Source of the DNA: Streptomyces uncialis
Lineage (GTDB): Bacteria; Actinomycetota; Actinomycetes; Streptomycetales; Streptomycetaceae
Assembly (NCBI RefSeq): GCF_001905345.1
Contig: NZ_LFBV01000002.1
Location: 310,001-374,000 of the forward strand
Direction: 5' to 3'
DNA length: 64,000 nt
Position numbers and translations under genes: made by a program. This document shows, piece after piece, positions 26,434 through 35,475 of this stretch. The stretch's first letter is position 1. Every line of letters starts with the position of its first letter. The notes below the pieces were generated by a model. It saw only the letters and a list, made by a program, of their open reading frames with translations. It did not search any database and was not told the DNA's origin.

Positions 26434-27347
26434 GCACGACAGAGGGGCCGTGGTACGGCGTCCCCGGGACGCGCGCGGTCGACATCACCGCGCTGACGGT
26501 CCGGCACCGGCGGACACTCGCCCTGGACGGGGTCGACCTGGCGTTCGGGACGGGGGTGCACGGTCTGCTCGGCCCGAACGGCGCGGGAAAGACCTCGCTG
26601 ATCCGGGTACTCGCGACGGTCGCCGCGCCCTCGTCGGGCCGGGTCGTGCTGCTGGGTGACGACGTGTCGTCCCCGGCGGGGCGCTCGGCGGTGCGCCGGA
26701 GGCTCGGATATCTCCCGCAGGAGTTCGGGTACTACCCCGGCTTCACCGTACGGGAGTTCGTCGGGTACGTGGCCTGGCTCAAGGAGATGCCCCGGGACAC
26801 CGTGCCGGAGGCCGTGGAGCGGGCGGTGCGCAGGGTCGGGCTGGGCGACCGTATCGACGACCGGGTGCGGACCCTGTCCGGGGGGATGGTCCGCCGGGTC
26901 GGGATCGCGCAGGCCGTCGTCAACGACCCGGAACTGCTGCTGCTCGACGAGCCGACGGCGGGGCTGGACCCGGAGCAGCGCGTCGAGTTCCGCGCGCTGC
27001 TGCGGGAGCTGGGCGGCACCACCACCGTGATCGTGTCGACGCATCTGGTGGAGGACGTGGCCGCCGCGTGTTCCCAGGTGGCGCTGATCGACTCCGGCCG
27101 GGTCGCGTACCGGGGTACCACCGAGGGCCTCGCGGCGCTGGGCGGGACGGCCGGGCCGGAACCGGGCGGCGGCCCGGACGGGGACGGCAGCCCGCTGGAA
27201 CGCGGGTACACGGCCGCGCTGCGCCGCCATCGCGCCGAACGCGGCACGGGCCACGGCCCGGGCTCCGCCTCGGGGTCCGGCTCGGTGCGGGGCGCGGGCC
27301 GGCGGGCTCGGGCGTCGGTCGGCGGCCGGTCGGGGTGGCGCCGATGA
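26430..27347 (+). CDS. ABC transporter ATP-binding protein
   Basis: 305 aa, GTG start at 26430 within the preceding stop codon. Walker A is GLLGPNGAGKTSLIRV, Q-loop YLPQEFGYYPGFTV, signature LSGGMVRRVGIAQAV, Walker B LLLLDEPTAGLD and the H-loop VIVSTHLVEDVAA. This is the arrangement of exporter-type (ABC-2) ATPases. The C-terminal 70 residues are Gly/Ser/Arg-rich and probably disordered. It is likely partnered with the membrane proteins on both sides. Confidence 0.9.
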   Translation: MSTTEGPWYGVPGTRAVDITALTVRHRRTLALDGVDLAFGTGVHGLLGPNGAGKTSLIRVLATVAAPSSGRVVLLGDDVSSPAGRSAVRRRLGYLPQEFGYYPGFTVREFVGYVAWLKEMPRDTVPEAVERAVRRVGLGDRIDDRVRTLSGGMVRRVGIAQAVVNDPELLLLDEPTAGLDPEQRVEFRALLRELGGTTTVIVSTHLVEDVAAACSQVALIDSGRVAYRGTTEGLAALGGTAGPEPGGGPDGDGSPLERGYTAALRRHRAERGTGHGPGSASGSGSVRGAGRRARASVGGRSGWRR

Positions 27348-28717
27348 GCGCCGTCGGGACCCGCCCCGGACCCACGGTGTCCGGGACCGCGCGGACGCGC
27401 GGCACGGTACGTGCCCACCCGGTGCGGGCCGAGCTGCTGCGGGGGCTCGCTCCGTGGGCCGGTGTGCTCGTCGGGTGCGCCCTCGGGCTCGCCATGGCGC
27501 TCAGGGCGTCGTGGTGGCAGGGCAGTTGGTCGGAGACCCAGTCAGCGCTCCGGTACGCCGGCGTGCTGTTCGGAGCGCCGCTGGCGGGGGCCGCGGGCTG
27601 CTGGCAGGGGGCGCGGGAGCACCGCAGGCGTACGGTCGAACTGCTGGCCAGCACCCCGCGCGGCCCGTTGGCGCGGCTGCTGGCGGCGGCGCTGCCCGGG
27701 GCGCTGTGGTCGGCCGCGGTGTATCTACTGGTCGCCGCAGCCGCGTTGCTGGCGTGTCTGCCGTACGCGGGGCCGGGGCGGCCGGAGTTCACGGCGACGC
27801 TGACGGACGCGGTGTTCCTCGTCGCGGTGACCGTGATCGGCCATGTGTGCGGGTCGCTGGTCCCGCGCAGGCTCACCCCGCCCGGGTACGCGGTCGTGCT
27901 GCTGCTCGTGTTCTCGTTCACCGCGACGGCGTCCTCGGGCGTCCGGCATCTGACGCCGATGGACGCGGAGAACGTCATGTCGGGGTCGGTCGCCGTGTGG
28001 TGGCAACCCCTGGCGTCGGCCGTCTGGTTCACCGGGCTGGCGGGAGCGGTGGTGCTCGCCCACGCGGCGCGCCGCCGGTACACGGCCCTGGTACCGCTGG
28101 CCGCGGCGGCGGTCGCGGCCGTCCTGATCGTCCAGACCGGTGACCGGATGTGGCGTGATGACCCGTTGTCCCGTCGCGAGGTGTGCGACACCAAGGCGGT
28201 ACCGGAGGTCTGTGTGGCCGCTTCCGAATCGCCGCTGCTGCCGCGGGTGACGGCCGCGCTGTCGCCGCTCACCGACAAGCTGGCGGACGTCGAGGGAGCG
28301 CCCCGGCTCACCGGTCTGCGGCGCGAAACCCGGCCCGGCGAGGCCCCGCTGCCGGAGCTGCGTCCGGGACTGTCCGTCGTACGCGGTGAACTGATCGACG
28401 CGACGGGTTACCTGACCGCGACGGCCTCGAATCTCGTGGCTCCCCCGGCCGTGTGCGGACCTCCCGCGCCGGATGGGGTGTCGGAGGTCCCGGGCGCGGT
28501 GGAGCTGTGGCTGCTGCCGTCGTCCGCGCGGGCCGAGTGGCTGGCACGTCAGCGGGGTTGGGCGGCCGGTGACACCGGCGAACTCGCCCGGCTGGAGCGG
28601 CGGGCCGAGGCCGCCGAGCGGCTGGCCGGGCTGCCCGACGAACGGCGCCGGGCCTGGCTGACCGGATTCTTCGCGGCCCTCAAGGACTGCGCGCCCGGGA
28701 AGACGCCGCCGCTGTGA
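27344..28717 (+). CDS. ABC-2-type membrane subunit with a large extracytoplasmic part
   Basis: 457 aa. About six membrane helices occur in the first 270 residues (APWAGVLVGCALGLAMALRA, YAGVLFGAPLAGAAG, LWSAAVYLLVAAAALLAC, AVFLVAVTVIGHVCGSL, GYAVVLLLVFSFTA). A coupling-like segment (EHRRRTVELLASTPRGPLAR) resembles the ABC-2 permease loop. Residues about 275-457 are soluble and contain several cysteines, probably outside the cell. Starts within the ATPase stop codon (ATGA). Confidence 0.75.
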   Translation: MSAVGTRPGPTVSGTARTRGTVRAHPVRAELLRGLAPWAGVLVGCALGLAMALRASWWQGSWSETQSALRYAGVLFGAPLAGAAGCWQGAREHRRRTVELLASTPRGPLARLLAAALPGALWSAAVYLLVAAAALLACLPYAGPGRPEFTATLTDAVFLVAVTVIGHVCGSLVPRRLTPPGYAVVLLLVFSFTATASSGVRHLTPMDAENVMSGSVAVWWQPLASAVWFTGLAGAVVLAHAARRRYTALVPLAAAAVAAVLIVQTGDRMWRDDPLSRREVCDTKAVPEVCVAASESPLLPRVTAALSPLTDKLADVEGAPRLTGLRRETRPGEAPLPELRPGLSVVRGELIDATGYLTATASNLVAPPAVCGPPAPDGVSEVPGAVELWLLPSSARAEWLARQRGWAAGDTGELARLERRAEAAERLAGLPDERRRAWLTGFFAALKDCAPGKTPPL

Positions 28718-29361
28718 CGCTGACGAGCGGTTCCCTGGACCCCGGCCCGTCCGTGGCCGCGCCGCGCGGCCGTCGGCTGTATCTGCGGTCACGGCGGCTG
28801 ACCGGCTCGGTCGTCGCGCTGGCGGTGACCGCCGCGCTCACCGCATGGGCCGACCGGGGTGCCGGTGCGGGCGACCCGTCCGTCCGGGCGTCGCTGCTGA
28901 CGGCCGCCCCGCTGGCGGCGGCGGCCGTCATCGGGACGGGTCTGTACACGCACAGCGACGAGCTGGACCGGACCGCCGCGCACCGCTGGTGGCCGCGGCG
29001 GTTCGCGCATCTCGTGGTCCTGTCACTGACGGCCTCGGTCCTGCTGGGGTGCGCGGTGCTCGGGACCGGCGGGGAGCACGGTGTCCAGGCGATGGTCCGC
29101 AACACGCTCGGCGCGACCGGCACGGCCGCCCTGGCCGCGGTGGTCATCGGCGCCCGGCTGAGCTGGCTGCCGCCGATGGTCCAGCTGATGGGCGCGTACA
29201 TGGCGGCCCTGACCGGTGCCGTCGGCGGCGGGTGGGTGACGCCGCTCGTCTGGCCCGCTCAGCCGGGTGACCGGGCCGGTGCGTGGCTGGCCGCCCTCGC
29301 GCTGTTCCTGGCGGGGGCGGGTCTCCACGCGTGGCGCGGGGCGGGCCGACGGGACGCGTGA
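28714..29361 (+). CDS. Polytopic membrane protein, last gene of the sigma/ABC operon
   Basis: 215 aa, GTG start at 28714 overlapping the previous stop (GTGA). Five or six hydrophobic segments are visible, including LTGSVVALAVTAALTAWA, LLTAAPLAAAAVIGTGLYT, HLVVLSLTASVLLGCAV, GTAALAAVVIGARL and AAGLALFLAGAGLHAW-like helices near the end. A cytoplasmic-facing HRWWPRRFAH segment follows the second helix. The family is not recognised. By position it is probably a further permease or accessory subunit of the same transporter. Confidence 0.7.
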   Translation: MTLTSGSLDPGPSVAAPRGRRLYLRSRRLTGSVVALAVTAALTAWADRGAGAGDPSVRASLLTAAPLAAAAVIGTGLYTHSDELDRTAAHRWWPRRFAHLVVLSLTASVLLGCAVLGTGGEHGVQAMVRNTLGATGTAALAAVVIGARLSWLPPMVQLMGAYMAALTGAVGGGWVTPLVWPAQPGDRAGAWLAALALFLAGAGLHAWRGAGRRDA

Positions 29362-29373
29362 GACGGACGCGGC

Positions 29374-29970
29374 TCAGGAGGCCGGCTCCCGGCGCATGCA
29401 CCAGACCCGGGGGCCGCCGTCCGGGAGCGTGGTCCCGGCCGTCACCCTGAAGCCCAGGCGCTCGTAGAAGCGGACGTTGCGTTCGGTCGCGGTCTCCAGG
29501 AACGCGGGGTGACCGGCGCGGTCGGCGGCCTCGATCCCGGGGCGCAGCACCGCGGCGCCGAGGCCCTTGCTCTGGATGCCGGGGTCCACGGCGACGGTGG
29601 CGAGGAACCACACCGGTTCCGTCGGCCGGTGGGGGGCCAGTGCCTCCTCGGCGGCCATGAACGCCGGTGCCCGGTCACCCGCGAGTTCCGTCACGAGGGG
29701 TCCGACCTCCGCGAGGCCGGGCGCGGGGTCCTGTTCGGGGGTGGTCCAGGCGGCGACGCCGAGGCCGTCGTCGGCGACCCAGACCCGCCCGTGGGCCAGG
29801 CCCACCCGGGTCAGGAACAGTTCCTGGAAGCGGCGGACCCGCTCGGTGTGGTCGTCGGCGGCGACGACATGGCGGGTGAACGGGTAGTCCGCGAAGGCAC
29901 GGGCGAGGGTGCGCACGGCGGCCGGTACGTCCGCTTCGGTCGCGGGGCGGACACGGTCGTCGGTGGTCAT
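29374..29970 (-). CDS. GNAT-family N-acetyltransferase
   Basis: 198 aa, ATG at 29970. The N-terminal strand/helix reads VRPATEADVPAAVRTLARAF. The acetyl-CoA-binding region is LATVAVDPGIQSKGLGAAVL (Q-x-x-G-x-G/A), followed by FLETATERNVRFYERLGFRV. These are typical of GCN5-related transferases. The acceptor is unknown: a small molecule or a protein. It is convergent with the sigma/ABC operon and 49 nt downstream of the SARP gene stop on the same strand. Confidence 0.9.
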   Translation of the reverse strand: MTTDDRVRPATEADVPAAVRTLARAFADYPFTRHVVAADDHTERVRRFQELFLTRVGLAHGRVWVADDGLGVAAWTTPEQDPAPGLAEVGPLVTELAGDRAPAFMAAEEALAPHRPTEPVWFLATVAVDPGIQSKGLGAAVLRPGIEAADRAGHPAFLETATERNVRFYERLGFRVTAGTTLPDGGPRVWCMRREPAS

Positions 29971-30019
29971 GGGGTGCCTTTCGGGAGAAGGGTGACTGTG
30001 CTGTCCCGGGGAAGGACGG

Positions 30020-33000
30020 TCATCGGCCGTCCCGGGTTGCCCGCGGCCGGTCGCCGTGGTCCGGGGTCCCGGGGGCGGTGCCGTCCGCGCGGATCGTCGT
30101 TCCGAGCGCCCGGCCCGCGTGGGTCTCGGTGTCGAACCGGTCGCCGTCGAGCGCGGCGCGCACGGCCCGGGTGATCCGGTCCACGTCGCCGCGTTCGGCG
30201 GGCGGCAGCGGCGCGTCGACCTCCTCGCGGGCGGCGGCGGCAGCGCCGAGGAGCCGGGCGGCGGCGCGGGGGCGGCCGTCGAGGGCGGCCGTTCCGGCGA
30301 GTCCTTCCAGCGCGAGGGCGACGGCCCGGGGGTCGGCCACGACCCGGGCGACCGCGAGTCCTTCCTCGTGCAGGGCGCGCGCGGTACGGGCTTCGCCGCG
30401 CAGTTCCGCGACGAAGCCGAGTTCCGCGAGGAGCAGGGCGACGGCGACGTCCACGCCCCGGGCCCGGTTCCAGACCAGACAGCGGCGCAGCAGGTCCTCG
30501 GCGGTGGCGAGGTCGCCGCGCCGCCGGGCGCCGAGTCCCAGTCCCAGTTCGGCGAGCTGGCGGCCGAACTGGTCGCCGTGCCGGACGGCGAGCCTTCGGG
30601 CGCGTTCGTGCAGGGCGTCCGCCTCGGCCGGGTCCCCGGCGAGGAGGGTGACCCGGCCGAGTCCGGAGAGCAGGTAGCAGAGCTCGGGCCACAGCCGCAG
30701 TTCCTCCGCGACGCGCAGGCATCGGCGGTGCAGCCGTGCGGAGGTCCCGTAGTCGCCGGCGATCTCGGCGAGGGAACCGAGGGTGGGGACGACCTGGAGG
30801 CGTCCCCAGTCGTCCCCGAGCGCGTCGAAAAGGGCAAGGGAGCGTTCTCCGTCGGCGCGTGCCCCGGTGAGGTCGCCGCGTGCCATCCGCTGCCAGGAGC
30901 GGACGCTGAGGACCGCCGCGGTGCCCCACGGGTCGTCGAGGGCGGCGACGGCGTCGGCGGCGCCGATGGCGAGGCGTTCACTGCCCGCGAGGTTGTCCCA
31001 GCCGAGGAGGGAGGCGAGGTACCAGCGGGCGCGGGCCCGGCGGACCGGGTCGGTGGTGACGCGGGCGTGGGCCGCGAGCGCGGGCGGGTCGGCGGCGGGG
31101 TCGTGCGGGGAGGCGTCCGCCGGGGGCACGGGGCCGGCCGGGCCGGGTGTCTCCCCGAGGACGAGTCCGGCGCCGAGCCGCCAGACCCCTGCCTCGGCGG
31201 CGAGGGCCGCGTCCCCGGGTGCGGCGGGCAGCGCGAGGACCGCGTCCAGCCAGTGGCGGGCCTCGGTGAGACGGCCCCGCAGATGCCAGTACCAGGCGAG
31301 GGCCCCGACCAGGCGCAGCGCGGAGGTGGTGTCGCCGTCCTGGACGGCGCCGCCGAGCGCGGTGCGCAGTCCGGGGGACTCCTCGTCGAGGCGGTCGAGC
31401 CACCGGCGTTGCCCGGGGCCGCGCAGCTCGGACGCGGCGCGTTCGGCGAAGGCGACCAGATGGGCGCGGTGGGCGCGCCGGACGTCCGCCGTCTCGCCCG
31501 CCGCGTCGAGCTGTTCGCGGCCGTACACGGCGACGGACTCCAGCAGCCGGTACCGCAGCCCGTGGTGTCCCGGGGCGGCGACGACCAGGGAGCGTTCGAC
31601 CAGGCGGGCGAGGAGGTCCGCGATCCGGTCCCGGGGCACGGGCGGGCCCGCGCACACCGCTTCGGCGCCTTCCAGGGCGCAGCCGTCGCGGTGGAACGCG
31701 AGACGGCGCAGCAGGGCGCGTTCCTCGTGGTCCAGGAGGTCCCAGCTCCAGTCGATCATGGCGCGCAGGGTGCGGTGCCGGGCGGGGACTCCCCGGTTCG
31801 CGGTCGCCAGCAGCCGGAACCGGTCGTCGAGCCGCCCGGCGAGGCCGTCGAGACCGAGGGAGCCGACGCGGGTGGCGGCGAGTTCGAGGGCGAGGGGGAT
31901 GCCGTCGAGACGGCGGCAGATCGCGGTGACGGTGGCGGTGGCCGGGCCGTCGGTGCGCACGGCCGGCGCGGTGCGGGCGGCGTGGGCCCGGAAGAGGGCG
32001 ACGGCCTGCGGCTCGGCCAGCGGTGCGACGGCGAGCACCGACTCGCCGGGGACGCGCAGGGGTTCCTGGCTGGTGGCGAGCACCCGCAGCATGGGCGCGG
32101 ACCGCAGCAGACGGGACGTCAGTTCCGCCACAGGGTCGGCGAGGTGTTCGCAGTTGTCCAGGACGAGGAGGAGGGGCCGGTCCGCGACGGCGGCGGCGAG
32201 CCGGTCGACGCGGTCGGGGGCGCGGCCCGGAGCTCCGGCGGCCGGGGCGCCGGGGGCTGGCGGGCCGGGCCGGGGTGGGCGGCGCGGCGCCGGTGGCTCG
32301 TCGCGGACCCCGAGCTCCGTCGCGACGGCTTCGACGACGGACGAGGCGGGCGCGTCACGGGCGACGGCGGCCAGTTCGACCAGTGCCACCTGCTCGCCGG
32401 TCGCCGCGATCCGGTGGGCGGCCTCCAGCGCGAGCCGGGTCTTGCCGACACCACCGGGGCCCGTGAGGGTGAGCAGTCGGCCGGTCCGCAGCCGGGTGAC
32501 GGTGTCCTCGACGGCGTCCTCCCGTCCGACGAGCGCGGTCAGCGGTACCGGCAGCCGGGAGCCGCCCGGGGTCAGAGCCGGGTCCTGGCGCAGGATCGAC
32601 CGGTGGAGGGACGCGAGGCCGGGGCCGGGGTCGACGCCGAGTTCACCGGCGAGGCGCGCGCGCAGCTCGTGGTAGGCGGCGAGGGCCTCGCCCTGGCGTC
32701 CGGCGCGGTACAGCGCGCGCATCTGCGCCGCGCGGAAGCGCTCCCGCAGAGGGTGGCGCTCCACCAGTTCGGCCAGCTCACCGAGGAGTTCGGGGAATCC
32801 GCCGAGCTGGAGCCGGGCCTCGGCGTGGTCCTCGGTCGCGACCAGGCGTTCCTCCTCCAGCCGTTCGACCACCGCCCGGGTGAGGAACGTGTCACGGAAG
32901 TCGGCGTAGGCGGGCCCCCGCCACAGCGCGAGCGCCTCGGTCAGCAGCCCGGCGCGCCGTCGCGGGTCGTGGCTCGCGCGGGCCTCGGCGGTGAGCCGCG

Positions 33001-33319
33001 CGAAGCGTTCCGCGTCGACCGTGCCGGGGCCGGTGACGAGCCGATGGCCCGCGGGGGTCGCCGCGATCAGTTCCCGTCCGCCCGGTTCGGCGTCCTCGAG
33101 GGCACGGCGCAGCTGGGACACCTTGGTACGCAGTACCCGGGCGGGTTCGGCGGGCGGATCGCCTTCCCACAGGCCGTCGATCAACTGTCCGGGCGGGACG
33201 GGACGGCCGGCGTGGGCGAGCAGCGCGGCGAGCAGCGCGCGGACCTTGCGTTCGGGTACGCGTACCGGCGTCCCGCTGTTGGTCCACACCTGAAGGGGAC
33301 CGAGCACCCCGAATCGCAT
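30020..33319 (-). CDS. SARP-type transcriptional regulator with NB-ARC and TPR domains, 1099 aa
   Basis: Begins [19 protein letters not shown], the opening of AfsR/SARP regulators. Residues about 10-90 form an OmpR-like winged helix ([20 protein letters not shown]), and 95-245 a BTAD helical domain. The NB-ARC ATPase starts near 265, with Walker [17 protein letters not shown], Walker [15 protein letters not shown] and [15 protein letters not shown]. The last 450 residues are TPR-like helical repeats. Such proteins activate secondary-metabolite or export genes. It is divergent from the 14-TM exporter at 33515 across a 195-nt gap and is a plausible regulator of it. Confidence 0.9.
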   Translation of the reverse strand: MRFGVLGPLQVWTNSGTPVRVPERKVRALLAALLAHAGRPVPPGQLIDGLWEGDPPAEPARVLRTKVSQLRRALEDAEPGGRELIAATPAGHRLVTGPGTVDAERFARLTAEARASHDPRRRAGLLTEALALWRGPAYADFRDTFLTRAVVERLEEERLVATEDHAEARLQLGGFPELLGELAELVERHPLRERFRAAQMRALYRAGRQGEALAAYHELRARLAGELGVDPGPGLASLHRSILRQDPALTPGGSRLPVPLTALVGREDAVEDTVTRLRTGRLLTLTGPGGVGKTRLALEAAHRIAATGEQVALVELAAVARDAPASSVVEAVATELGVRDEPPAPRRPPRPGPPAPGAPAAGAPGRAPDRVDRLAAAVADRPLLLVLDNCEHLADPVAELTSRLLRSAPMLRVLATSQEPLRVPGESVLAVAPLAEPQAVALFRAHAARTAPAVRTDGPATATVTAICRRLDGIPLALELAATRVGSLGLDGLAGRLDDRFRLLATANRGVPARHRTLRAMIDWSWDLLDHEERALLRRLAFHRDGCALEGAEAVCAGPPVPRDRIADLLARLVERSLVVAAPGHHGLRYRLLESVAVYGREQLDAAGETADVRRAHRAHLVAFAERAASELRGPGQRRWLDRLDEESPGLRTALGGAVQDGDTTSALRLVGALAWYWHLRGRLTEARHWLDAVLALPAAPGDAALAAEAGVWRLGAGLVLGETPGPAGPVPPADASPHDPAADPPALAAHARVTTDPVRRARARWYLASLLGWDNLAGSERLAIGAADAVAALDDPWGTAAVLSVRSWQRMARGDLTGARADGERSLALFDALGDDWGRLQVVPTLGSLAEIAGDYGTSARLHRRCLRVAEELRLWPELCYLLSGLGRVTLLAGDPAEADALHERARRLAVRHGDQFGRQLAELGLGLGARRRGDLATAEDLLRRCLVWNRARGVDVAVALLLAELGFVAELRGEARTARALHEEGLAVARVVADPRAVALALEGLAGTAALDGRPRAAARLLGAAAAAREEVDAPLPPAERGDVDRITRAVRAALDGDRFDTETHAGRALGTTIRADGTAPGTPDHGDRPRATRDGR

Positions 33320-33514
33320 CGGCCCAGCCTATGCCCGGTGATCGTCCCCGCGGACCGGCGGCCGCGCCGAGGGACGGAAGCCGGGGGTGCGGGGAGGCAC
33401 GGTGAACCCGGGGCGCCGGGGGCCCAGCGAGGCGACCGAAACATTTCCAGGACCGGCGCCACGCATCCTCGACCCGTCGCACCGACACCGCGCGGTACCG
33501 CCGAGGAGGCCCCC

Positions 33515-35113
33515 ATGCCGTCGTACGCACCACCCCGTCCCACGCATCGGGCGGGCCCGAGGCAATGGGCCGGGCTCGCCGTGCTCTCGCTCCCGCTGCT
33601 GGTGCTCGCGCTGGACGTCAGCGTGCTGTTCCTGGCGGCGCCGCAACTGGTCGCGGATCTGCGGCCGAGCGGCGCCCAGACCCTGTGGATCATGGACATC
33701 TACGGCTTCGTGATCGCGGGGTTCCTGGTCACCATGGGCACGCTCGGTGACCGGCTGGGGCGACGGCGGCTGCTGCTGACCGGCGGGGCGGTGTTCGCCG
33801 TGGCGTCGGTCCTCACCGCGTACGCGACCAGCGCGGAGATGCTGATCGCGGCCCGCGCGCTGCTCGGGGTGGCGGGGGCCACGCTGATGCCGTCGACGCT
33901 GTCGCTGATCAGCACCATGTTCCTGGACGCGCGGCAGCGCGCGCAGGCCATCGCGATCTGGATGACGACGATGACGGTGGGGGTCGCGATCGGGCCGCTC
34001 GTCGGCGGTGCGATGCTGGAGCACTTCTGGTGGGGCTCGGTGTTCCTGCTCGCCGTCCCGGTGATGGCCGTGCTGCTGGCCCTGGGGCCGGTGCTGCTGC
34101 CCGAGTACCGCGATCCGCGGCCGGGCCCGCTGGACATGCCGAGCATCGCGCTGTCCCTCGCGACACTGCTTCCGGTGATCCATGGGCTGAAGCACCTGGC
34201 CTCCGAGGGGCCCGGCCCGGTGACGGCGGTGGCCGTGGCGGCCGGGGTGCTGTGCGGGGCGCTGTTCGTACGACGGCAGCGGCGGCTCGCTCATCCGCTG
34301 CTGGACCTGTCGCTGTTCTCGAACCGTACGTTCTCGGTCGCCCTCGGCCTGCTGCTGTTCGGGCTGGTCGCGATCAACGGCGTGCAGTATCTCGCACCGC
34401 AGTACTTCCAGTTGGTCGCGGGCATGTCCCCGCTGCGGGCGGGCCTGTGGATGCTGCCGGTGGTCCTGGCGGCGACGGCGGGCATGATGCTCGCGCCCCC
34501 GCTGGCGCGGCGGTTCGGCCCGGCGCGGGTGATGGCGGGCGGCGCGCTGCTGTCGGTGGCGGGCTTCGCGCTGGTCAGCCAGGTGGACACGGCCGGCGGG
34601 CTGTCCACCCTGGTGACCGGGTCGGCCATCGCCATCGCCGGGATCAGCCCGCTACCGGTCCTGACGACCGAACTGGTGGTGGCCGCCGCCCCGCTGGAGA
34701 AGACGGGCTCGGCGGCGGCGATGTCCGAGACCAGCGGGGAGCTGGGTGTCGGTCTGGGGGTGGCGCTGAACGGGAGCCTCGTCGCCGCGGTGTTCGCCGC
34801 CCGGACGGCTTCCGAGCCTGCGGCGGGCGACGATCTGGCGAGCACTCTGACGGTCGCCGGGACGCTGCCCTCCCCCGCCGGTGACGAACTGACGGCCACC
34901 GCCCGGGACGCGTTCACGGCGGGCCTCAACATGGTCGGGGTCGCCGGGGGCGCGCTGATGCTGCTGCTCGCGGTCGGCGCCGGATGGGCGCTGCGCGGGA
35001 CGCGGAGCGCGACGGACGACGCGACGAACAGGGCGGCGGACGAAGCCGGGGACGACGCGGCGGGCGACGACGCGAGCCACCGTGCGGCGGCCAGGGTCGA
35101 CAAGGCCGGGTGA
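33515..35113 (+). CDS. MFS drug exporter, QacA/EmrB-like, 14 transmembrane segments
   Basis: 532 aa, ATG at 33515 with GAGGAGG at 33503. TM1 carries the membrane aspartate LALDVSVLFLAAPQLVADLR. Motif A is GTLGDRLGRRRLLLTGG, and motif C-like glycines lie in ARALLGVAGATLMPSTLSLI. Fourteen hydrophobic segments are present, then a charged tail of about 45 Asp/Ala residues. Likely a proton-coupled drug or metabolite exporter. Divergent from the SARP regulator. The in-frame stretch upstream to 30056 is an antisense shadow of that gene. Confidence 0.9.
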   Translation: MPSYAPPRPTHRAGPRQWAGLAVLSLPLLVLALDVSVLFLAAPQLVADLRPSGAQTLWIMDIYGFVIAGFLVTMGTLGDRLGRRRLLLTGGAVFAVASVLTAYATSAEMLIAARALLGVAGATLMPSTLSLISTMFLDARQRAQAIAIWMTTMTVGVAIGPLVGGAMLEHFWWGSVFLLAVPVMAVLLALGPVLLPEYRDPRPGPLDMPSIALSLATLLPVIHGLKHLASEGPGPVTAVAVAAGVLCGALFVRRQRRLAHPLLDLSLFSNRTFSVALGLLLFGLVAINGVQYLAPQYFQLVAGMSPLRAGLWMLPVVLAATAGMMLAPPLARRFGPARVMAGGALLSVAGFALVSQVDTAGGLSTLVTGSAIAIAGISPLPVLTTELVVAAAPLEKTGSAAAMSETSGELGVGLGVALNGSLVAAVFAARTASEPAAGDDLASTLTVAGTLPSPAGDELTATARDAFTAGLNMVGVAGGALMLLLAVGAGWALRGTRSATDDATNRAADEAGDDAAGDDASHRAAARVDKAG

Positions 35114-35316
35114 CGCGGGGGGCGTGTCCGCGGTGACGACACCTGTCACGGCCGCCGCCGCCCGCACCCCCAGCGGTGACCAACGCGGGTGTTCGGGAGC
35201 CGGGTTGGAGCCTGGGGCGCGGCGTCCCAGACGGGTGACGGTGACCCGGCCGAACGGTTCCGGTGCGGGCCAGGGCGGGAACGGGACGGCCGTCGGGCGG
35301 ATGGTACGGTCGCGGG

Positions 35317-35331
35317 ATGAGCGGTACCTAG
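35317..35331 (+). CDS. Candidate leader peptide MSGT in the exporter 5' leader
   Basis: ATG AGC GGT ACC TAG. A TANNNT-type -10 hexamer (TACGGT, 35304-35309) lies 7 nt upstream, so transcription could begin at or next to this ATG and the ORF could be leaderless. Codons 2 to 4 make up the outer 5' arm of the inverted repeat that masks the exporter's ribosome site. Translation is inferred, not shown. Confidence 0.35.
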   Translation: MSGT

Positions 35332-35471
35332 AGGTTCTCAGGGTCGACCGGGCGTCCGGCCGCCGTCACGGCGGATACGGGGACGAACCCGGCGGCGACG
35401 TCTGTCCGTGTGCCGTTTCCGCACGGAGCCCCCGTGCGGCGCGCGTCTTCCTGAGAATCCGGAGTACCGCT
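35320..35471 (+). promoter_or_regulatory. Structured 5' leader sequestering the exporter ribosome binding site
   Basis: AGCGGTAC (35320-35327) pairs with GTACCGCT (35464-35471), and TTCTCAGG (35335-35342) with CCTGAGAA (35450-35457). The result is two perfect 8-bp helices separated by an internal loop. The enclosed 107 nt contain local hairpins CCGCCG-TCA-CGGCGG (about 35359-35373) and CGCACGG-AGCCC-CCGTGCG (about 35420-35438). The GGAG ribosome site (35461-35464) of the exporter lies in the closing stem. This is the architecture of a translational attenuator or riboswitch. I do not match it to a known Rfam class. Confidence 0.55.
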
Positions 35472-35475
35472 TCCC

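Noticed and set aside
30056-33514. 1,150-residue N-terminal extension of the 14-TM exporter frame
   Set aside because: It lies antisense to the SARP gene and is a Gly/Glu/Val-rich mirror of its codons. The exporter has its own GAGGAGG site and ATG at 33515.
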